Source: Trichodelitschia bisporula
Lineage: Eukaryota; Ascomycota; Dothideomycetes; Phaeotrichales; Phaeotrichaceae
Reading direction: 5' to 3'
Length of the DNA: 64,000 nucleotides
Assembly: GCA_010356995.1 (NCBI GenBank)
Contig: ML996703.1
Coordinates: forward strand, 620,001-684,000
Below the pieces are notes generated by a model. It did no database searches. It saw only the letters and a list, made by a program, of their open reading frames with translations, and was not told the origin of the DNA. The translations under genes were made by a program, and so were the position numbers. Positions 57,298 to 64,000 of this stretch are shown piece after piece (the stretch's first letter is position 1; every line of letters begins with the position of its first letter).

Positions 57298-60200
57298 TCA
57301 GCGATAATCCCTCCCGTAAGCATACCCACCCCCATCCAAAGAAACCTTCCAGACCTCCCACCCTCCTCCTGGTGGAGGCGGATGTCCCCCGGCGGGGACC
57401 GGTGGCGGCCCAAACATCTCCACCGGCTGGCCCTGCTCATCATAAAACCTTCCCACCTCCCTCGGACCATAGGCAACCGTCTCCTCCCTGGCGGGGTAGT
57501 AGTACTGTACCAACGCGCCCTGCGGCGGGGGAGGCAACGGTGGAGGTGGGGCTCGCGCAAAATGTCGGTCCGGTGACACAGTGGTCGGAGGCTCGCGATC
57601 ACGGTACTCGACGCGCGGGCGGGGCGGACTACGCGACCGCGACCGGTAGTGCCGTTCTACGCGCGCGCGCTGATGATACTCGCCGTGCAGGGTGGAGTCG
57701 AGGCTGGTGACACGCCGAGGAGAGTCGTAGCGGGAGTGACGCGCTTGGCGTTGGGGACGGTGACGCGGCAGGGGGGAGATGGTCGGGCGGTGGTGGTCGA
57801 GCGCGTGGTAGTCTTGCACAGGGTAGTCGGGCGCGTGTAGTATGGTATTTAGGCTTGCTGACGCGGCAGGGGCGGGTTGTGCGGAGTGCATGTGGAGACG
57901 GTTGAACTCGTGGTGGGAGAAGACGGAACGGAGGGGCCGCGGATCGCTGTGCGGGAAGGGAGAGTGCGAGGTGCGCTCAGGCGGGTCGTGTCGCGCATAG
58001 CGCGAGAGGTAGTGCCGCTCGGAGGCAGAGTTTACGTGCGAATTGAGCGCTTGACGAGCGAGGGGCGGCTCATGATACCCTCTGCTCGGGGTTGAGGCGG
58101 TGGATGTGGCGCCGCTGCGAGGCTGGGGAGCGTGATAGAGGTGCGGGAAGGCGGACTTGTAGAGCTGCAACGTTTCTGAAGTCATGGCCTTCGGCTCAAT
58201 GGACTCCTGGATCTTGTCGTCTCGCGGAAGAAGAATCATGTTATTGAGCCACTCCGGCTCCAGACCAGAGACGACGGGCCGCGAGGGGTCACTATGGCAG
58301 GCCTTGAAATGGACCAGCAGATTCTGGAGGCTGTACGAGCAAGACTTGCGGCTCATCTCGTTTGAACAGACCTTGCAGACGAGTTCGTCAAAATGATGCG
58401 CGGACAAGAGCCTAGCATCATTAGTCAATGTTGCTGCTGCAAGATCCAAGCTGGGTCCGGCTCTGAAAGTGTCCACGAATCTGGAAATGGCATGCCGGAG
58501 GCTAGCATACACCCGGACCGGTTTGGGTACCTTGGGAGTTAAGGCCGTTTTGTTGAACGCCGCGTGCAGGGCCTCTGCAAATACATTCATCTGTTGCTTG
58601 TAGGCTTCAAAGTCCGAGGCATCGGTGAGCTGGTGTTGATACACCGAGTGCATGGGACTTGCAAATCCGCTACCCGGGTGGGTTTGTATGTCCTCCATGT
58701 GGCTCATCCGGGAGTCTATGGCCTCAAACGGAAGGTCCTGGGGCCATTGTGCGGTTTCCCAGTCCACGGATTTGTTGCCAATGCTGAAATCGCTCGTGTG
58801 CTTAGAGGCCACATGTTGAAGCATGGCAATCAGAGAGTTTTCCTTGTCACAGCCAGGAGTGGCGCATTTGAACCTAGGGGTAAGCGGCATGGTAAGCCGG
58901 TTGATAACCTTTTCGTGCAACCACTTCATGTCCTTGAGAACGAGTGGCCCGTCCTGGGAAGCACGCCTACTACGGAACGCGTCGTACGCACGAACGAAGA
59001 CCTTGACGGCAAACATGGACATCTCGTCCACTGTTGGCTTCCGGCAGTCGTCTATCCAGGGCCGTGAAACCTGATCGGCAGTTTCTCTGAGCAAGTTAAG
59101 AACATGCGTGCGTGAGCGCTCCCAATTCTTCTTATTGCGCTCCTTGGAGGGCTGTGAGAGCACCTTGTCATCGTGGCGCGGATCTGACGGATACTCGTCG
59201 ATCTGCATCCGAGATTGCTGGGCGTCGTTTACTTGGTACGGTGTCGGTGTCTGCGCAGGCGGGTTCAGATGCGAAGGCTGTCCACGTTTGCTATCCGCAC
59301 TGGCAAGCTGTTCGGCCTCCGGCCGTTGCTGGATCAATCGCTTCTCGAGCGATGCCCATTCGGTGTCGTCCAACGGCCGAGCGATGAGTCGTGCTGCCTT
59401 GAACGAAGGCATGTACTCTAGTAAGTCGGATGGTATTGGTGGATGCAACTGCGCCGCTCGCTGTCTGATCTGCTCCGTACGTTGGGCTTTCATACGCTCC
59501 GCATCTTCGAAACTCAAGTTTGGCCCTGGAAAAAAGTTAGCCTTGACAGTAGAGATATGAAATTGGCATACTGAATGCCATTGTGTCTGGAACAAGTCAG
59601 CATGAGACGCCCTCCGGGCTGCAGCGAACCAAAAGCTCTAACAGGGAGATATCTGGGAGAGCTTTTCAAGAAAAAGCTGAACTTTGGAACACATTGAAGC
59701 AATTTGAGAAAAAGAAAAGACAACTTTCCAAGGATGACCGCATACGGGCCGCTATATCGGTCTCCAAGGAGGCTTGCTACGCCAACATTTGACTTCGACA
59801 GAGACGCAATAACAACGAGCACACTTACTTGGCGGGGTGTACGACGGAGTGAATGCCATTTGGGGGATCCGCTGGCCAAATGCCATGGGCCTAGGGATGA
59901 CAGCTGGGCTCAGCTCGAGAAGGCGCGGTGGCGATGGCCGAGTGAACAGTTTCTTCAGGCCACCCTTGCGCTCCCAGCGCTCCCAGGCTTCAGCTTCACG
60001 GAGCCGCTTGCAAGCGCCATCTTCAAGGCCGTGTAGCCACTCTTCCGCGGCTCCCGAGCCATATGACTTGGACCTTGTCAAAGTCTCATTATGCAGATTG
60101 TCTACCGTTTGTAGGCTGTAGCACTTCAGCACACGCGCCGACGGAGCGGACTTGACGAGGTCCAATTGCAGCTCCGGGACAAATTGAAAGTCCTCAGTGA

Positions 60201-61036
60201 CATGGGCATATGGTAAACATGGTAAGATGTACGACCGCTTCTGAAGAACGATGTCGGACTCCTGAAGGCATCGCAAGAGAATCAGTTGGAAGTGCATTAT
60301 GTTGTGCAAAGCAACCACAAACCGTTATGGTGAATCTCCGGAGGCAATCGCTGCAGCATCGGAACGACAAAGGCCAGATGATGCGCAGGTTGCGGGCTCC
60401 TAATCCGGGGCTCCATGAGGATGTTCCGCCAGCAGGGTCCTGGGTCTGGGGCATTTGAGAACAGAACTGGCAGCGCCTTCCACCAAGGAGTTTCCACATG
60501 GCTAGTTCGGAGATTCCGTCCAGCGGTCCCGGCATCCCGGGATGATGGCGCTCTCGGGAGAGAGCCCATATCTTTTCCGGAGTCCTGGGAAATTCATGTG
60601 GAGATTCGGCCTCGGAATGGGGCTCCGTCTGGATGTCGGTGATGTAGCTCCTGAATGTCTTGTTAACCCGCAAGATGCGCCCGAGGTCCGAGGGGGCCAG
60701 ATGTGTAAATACAAGCTGCCAGACGCGTGGAGGCAATCTGGCACACGCATTTAGCGTAGCATTCGCATGACCCGCAGGACTAGGATCCGACGAGCCACGG
60801 TACGGGCTTGGAAAGGAAAAATGGCCAGGCGATCTTCCGGGGACACCAGCGCGAAATCCGTTGGAACTTGAGGCCATCACGCAAGGTCCTCCGGGGGAAT
60901 AGTCCATGGATCCTCCGATCCTCCTGTAGGCGAAGCCGCCGCCGCCGCTCCATGAACCCACCGTTGTATCCGACAATCCGCCGGAGACGGAATGCCGTGT
61001 GTATGTGTCGCTAGGCGTGGCGGAGAGGGAGTCCAT
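57298..61036 (-). CDS. Large F-box protein with DUF7892-like region and two zinc-finger-like motifs
   Basis: Exons (minus strand): 60323-61036, 59829-60261, 59572-59586 (15 nt) and 57298-59525; 1,129 residues. An F-box lies at about 101-133 (LPPRVWQLVFTHLAPSDLGR), so it is a probable SCF ubiquitin-ligase substrate receptor. A Cys cluster follows (RRCQFC at about 188-192, RCCSDC at about 226-231). After a linker the micro-exon (NTMAF) leads into a conserved helical block (NLSFEDAERMKAQRTEQIRQ, LHPPIPSDLLEYMPSFKAA), then SMFAVKVFVRAYDAFR, a C2H2-like CATPGC...HVASKH and a second CKVC...HFKACH. The tail is Arg/Ser- and Pro-rich (YRSRSRSPPRPRVEYRD). I recall this F-box plus 'AERMK..R..QIRQR' architecture as one protein in other Pezizomycotina, which favours one gene. 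Alternative: two genes, the second starting at the ATG inside the micro-exon after a 242-bp gap. Confidence 0.88.
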
Positions 61037-62959
61037 GGCCCTGGAAGGCCGGGCTCAAGACAAGTTCGAGTAGAAAGAGTCGCCTACGCCAGGTCCGCGG
61101 GCGCACTTATGTAGAGGGGACTATGGTTCCATGGCTTCGGGGGGGGGGGGGGAGAGAAAGCAGGATTATTGAGGGAGAGGGGGTGCTTTGGGGGGGGAGG
61201 AAAGGTGGTAGGGAAACGAAGCAAAAGGAATCCCGAGGCTCTCCTCACGTCGTTCGAGCTGTTCGAGGCTTTTGAGAGGCATCAAGGGTCCGGATGGATG
61301 ATAAGAGGGGCAAAGAAGGCAGAATTGCAAGGTGGAGGTCATTCCGCGGGGTGGGGGGATAAAGGGCTTAATACATTCTGGGTCTTTACGGTGGTGACGA
61401 AAGAAGTGAGGCGGACGACTTCCAGCGATGATTGCCGGGGGGAGGATGCAACCACAAAGGGTTGGTGGAGAAAGTCGTGTCCTGCAAGTTTACCAAAACT
61501 ATGGCAATCGACATGGCCATGACTTCTTTTGGGGGGGGGGGATGTGAGGCGACCAGTTGTTGAACAAGTGGCGAGCCAGCGGACAGGGCGTCATGCTCCA
61601 TTGTTCGGCCACAGTGCTGCTCTCTGCCTCGTCACACTCCCATTATTCGCAATCACTGCCCCCTTCCTTGGTCATGAAGCTTCAAGTTGTGAACCGCAGT
61701 CACTACGAGTACCGTACGGATGTACCGTACAGGACTTTGAAACACAGCGGCGGTTGCTCATGGCGAACGGCGAGTCTATCCAAAAGGCAAAACGATCTCT
61801 CAAAGCCATTCACTTCCAACTCCCCTTCTAGGACACGCAAAGGCTGATCCTGACGTCGAGGCACGCTTGCACCTCCAGGTATCGGGTATCAGGTAGCAGG
61901 AACCTTTAGTGACCTACGTTGCGTACGTAGTAAATCTTCTCCCGTAAGCTACGTGCTTACCACAAGTACTTTCCCTAGCTTGTCGTGTGGATCGCTCAGC
62001 TGGCGTACTGTATTAGCTGTCTAATGTGTAGATGTAGTCTCAAGGCGACTCTGCCCTCTTTATACGGATCTGCCGGTAGCTTGTTGTTGATCAGCTCTTA
62101 CATCCGTACTTTATTGCCAACACCGCCAGCCCTCCGCTAAGCCACGATCGCTGCCATGTCTGCGTGTTCCTCCTTCTTCCAGTCCGCAGCCGGGCAAAGT
62201 ATGTACGTAGTAGTTCTAGTGCGTATCCTAAAGCTACTGCACCACTAGTCTACACGGCTCCACCATCCCCCTCACGCGGGGGACATGAATGGATGGTGCA
62301 CACAAGCCGCTTCATCGCTGTACGCAACGTAGACCAACGGTTCTGCGACGACAGTATGATTACAAGCAAGTGATAGAGAAAACGCGTAAACTCGGTCTGC
62401 GGATACACTTTCAATGCATACATCCGTATGCCTAAAAAGGTTGTTAAACTGCTGTACCTTGTTGCGAGTTGATATCCTTTCCTGAATCCAAAAGCTACTG
62501 CACATAGTAGTACTGCGCTACCCCCAAGGGCCATGCGCAAAAGTCATGGCCGCACCGTCAGAGGGTCTTTGCGGACAGGGTCGGCTACGAGATGTTCGGG
62601 TGGCCGTTGCCTTCTGGCCCCCTCAATGCCAAGCACTCTCCGTCAGCCAACAGTCCCAGCGCCAGGCAACTCGTCCCCACATCTTCAACAAACCCCCCCC
62701 CCAAAACTGTCAACCACGACCTGCCCGAACCAGCTCTGCCTGTCTCCAATCCCTTTCGTTCTCCATCGCCTTGCATACCGAGCGCACCGCATCTACTTCC
62801 ACACTCCCACTATTCCTCTACCCCCAATCAAGGCGTTAGCTTGACCACCCCATCTCGGCCCTTCCGCGATATCAAACTTCAAAAGTAAAGCTCGTGGCTC
62901 TGGAAGCTCAGGAAACTACTTGAGAACACAGCTCAGCTAGCTCATAGCTTCCAATTATC
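61037..62959. other. Divergent intergenic region between the F-box gene and ABP1
   Basis: No supported gene in 1.9 kb. A G-run lies at about 61138-61153 and another at about 61512-61520. The ABP1 side shows a C/A-rich leader (62680-62870). Short frames on both strands carry no recognisable content. Confidence 0.5.
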
Positions 62960-64000
62960 ATGTCGTCCCTGAATCTCTCAACCAACGGTCCGTCAATCAC
63001 GCGAAGCTACCAGTCGATCGTCAACTCGTCCTTGCCGTCTGGCCCTGCTGCCTCGTCCCCGACCTACGGCCAGTGGGCGATTTATACCGTCCAAGCTCCA
63101 TTGGCCAACGCTTTTCAGCATGACACTGGCAAAGAAAGCGTACTGAAGCTTCAGACGACTGGAGGTAGGTTGACCCCTGACGCCGTAGCAGAGACGTAGC
63201 TCACCGTTGCCTAGAGGGTGAGCTGGCAGACCTTATCGAGGAATTCTCCGACGGCCGGATACACTTTGCCTTCGTTAAGGTTAAGGACCCCAACACAACT
63301 CTGCCCAAGTCTGTGCTGGTGGGATGGGTATGACTCTGTCTGTCCGGACACTGGTAACCTGGCTAATGATTTCAAGTGTGGCGAAGGTGTTCCTGAACGG
63401 ACTAAGGGTTACTTCACGAGCCATCTCGCTGCCGTCTCCAAGGTCCTGCATGTAGGTGGTCTCAAGGTAGCTTGCTTTTCTGAGCTAATGTGCTGCCTTA
63501 CTAGGGCTACCACGTCCAGGTCACAGCCCGCTCGGATAGAGATTTGACGCCCGAGTCTATTATCCAAAAGGTTGCCGATGCGTCGGGCTCAAAATACTCT
63601 GGTGGAGGGAATATCTCGTCCGGAGGCCCCCCTCCGCCCGTGGCTTCTAAGCCAGCATTTACGCCTACGCGAGTTGGGGGCGGAACGTCGTCCTTCAAGC
63701 CCCTCGGGGGCCGCGCGCGGCCAGCCGATGTCCCCGAGAATGTGGATTCTGATGGCTGGGGAGCTGATGCTCCGCCTGTCACGAGGAGCCAGCTCGAAAA
63801 AGTCGCTTCTGCGTACAAGCCGACCAAGGTCAATATCCGCGAGCTGGAGTCCCAATCTCAAGAACCCTCGCGCTATACCCCGCCGGCACCCAGCAATGGA
63901 AAGCCCGACGTGGTTAGAGGCGCATATCAGCCCATTGGGAAGCCTGACATTGCCGAGATCCGTCGGCAGGCCAGGGAATCGGGCAGTGCGAAGGACGACC
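62960..64000 (+). CDS. ABP1: Abp1, actin-binding protein of endocytic patches, 3' end missing
   Basis: Binds F-actin and recruits endocytic and Arp2/3 regulators at cortical patches. Exons seen: 62960-63164, 63215-63327, 63377-63451 and 63505 to the window edge; introns 49-53 bp. The N-terminal ADF-homology domain spans about residues 5-150: MSSLNLSTNGPSI, WAIYTVQ, TTGEGELADLIEEFSDGRIH, FAFVKVKDPNTTLPKSVLVGW, CGEGVPERTKGYF and GYHVQVTARSDRDLTPESI, each restored across a junction. A Gly/Pro/Ser-rich linker then starts (PPPPVASKPAFTPTRVGGG), with VNIRELESQS and KPDIAEIRRQARES motifs typical of fungal Abp1. The expected C-terminal SH3 domains lie beyond the window. The divergent neighbour is the F-box gene. 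Confidence 0.95.

Noticed and set aside
1-64000. Search for transposons, LTR or virus-like elements, CRISPR arrays and rRNA.
   Set aside because: No transposase, reverse transcriptase, integrase or capsid-like frames, no long terminal or inverted repeats, no regularly spaced direct repeats and no rRNA sequence were recognised by eye.

Overview
The window is nuclear DNA of a filamentous ascomycete (Pezizomycotina). The evidence is the protein families present (HapB/NF-YA, DUF1776, a fungal Frizzled-like receptor, an F-box/DUF7892-type protein), the short GT-AG introns (mostly 42-66 bp) with CTAAC/CTGAC-type branch sites, long disordered Pro/Ser/Gln-rich segments, pyrimidine-rich leaders and microsatellites between genes. 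The class within Pezizomycotina was not resolved. No transposon, CRISPR array, rRNA or convincing tRNA was found.

Left third (1-24.2 kb): the window opens inside a HapB CCAAT-binding factor gene (minus strand), followed by about 5.6 kb that may hold one small spliced gene, then the 60S-biogenesis zinc-finger protein Rei1. A gene-poor stretch (7.8-13.4 kb) leads to an orphan exon, a Pro-rich disordered protein, a spliced C2H2 regulator-like gene, and on the minus strand a large disordered protein with a C2C2 finger.

Centre (24.8-44.5 kb) is a compact housekeeping block: STT3 (N-glycosylation), a secreted subtilisin-type protease, a monothiol glutaredoxin (Grx3/4 type), RPF2 (5S RNP and 60S assembly), MTD1 (folate), MMS19 (cytosolic Fe-S targeting), mitochondrial ribosomal protein mL54, a mucin-like single-pass membrane protein and a DUF1776 protein. 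Several are head-to-head or tail-to-tail neighbours. GRX and RPF2 share a roughly 0.5 kb divergent promoter, as do MTD1 and MMS19; RPF2/MTD1 and MMS19/mL54 converge with about 160 bp between stop codons.

Right third (44.5-64 kb): a Sel1-repeat protein of the Nif1/DSF2 type, a 5.6 kb gap, a seven-transmembrane Frizzled/Smoothened-like receptor, a 1,129-residue F-box protein with a 15-nt internal exon, and the 5' part of the actin-binding protein Abp1, cut by the window edge.

Exon-intron structures were assembled by hand from reading frame, GT-AG ends, branch sites and recalled family conservation. The housekeeping genes are secure. The orphan genes at 4.5 kb and 13.4 kb, and one junction of the C2C2 gene, are not. 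No completely new multi-gene system is evident. The most useful leads are a protease with an altered substrate-pocket motif, paired E-boxes at STT3, two introns whose retention keeps the frame, the micro-exon, and the clustering of Fe-S/iron-linked genes.
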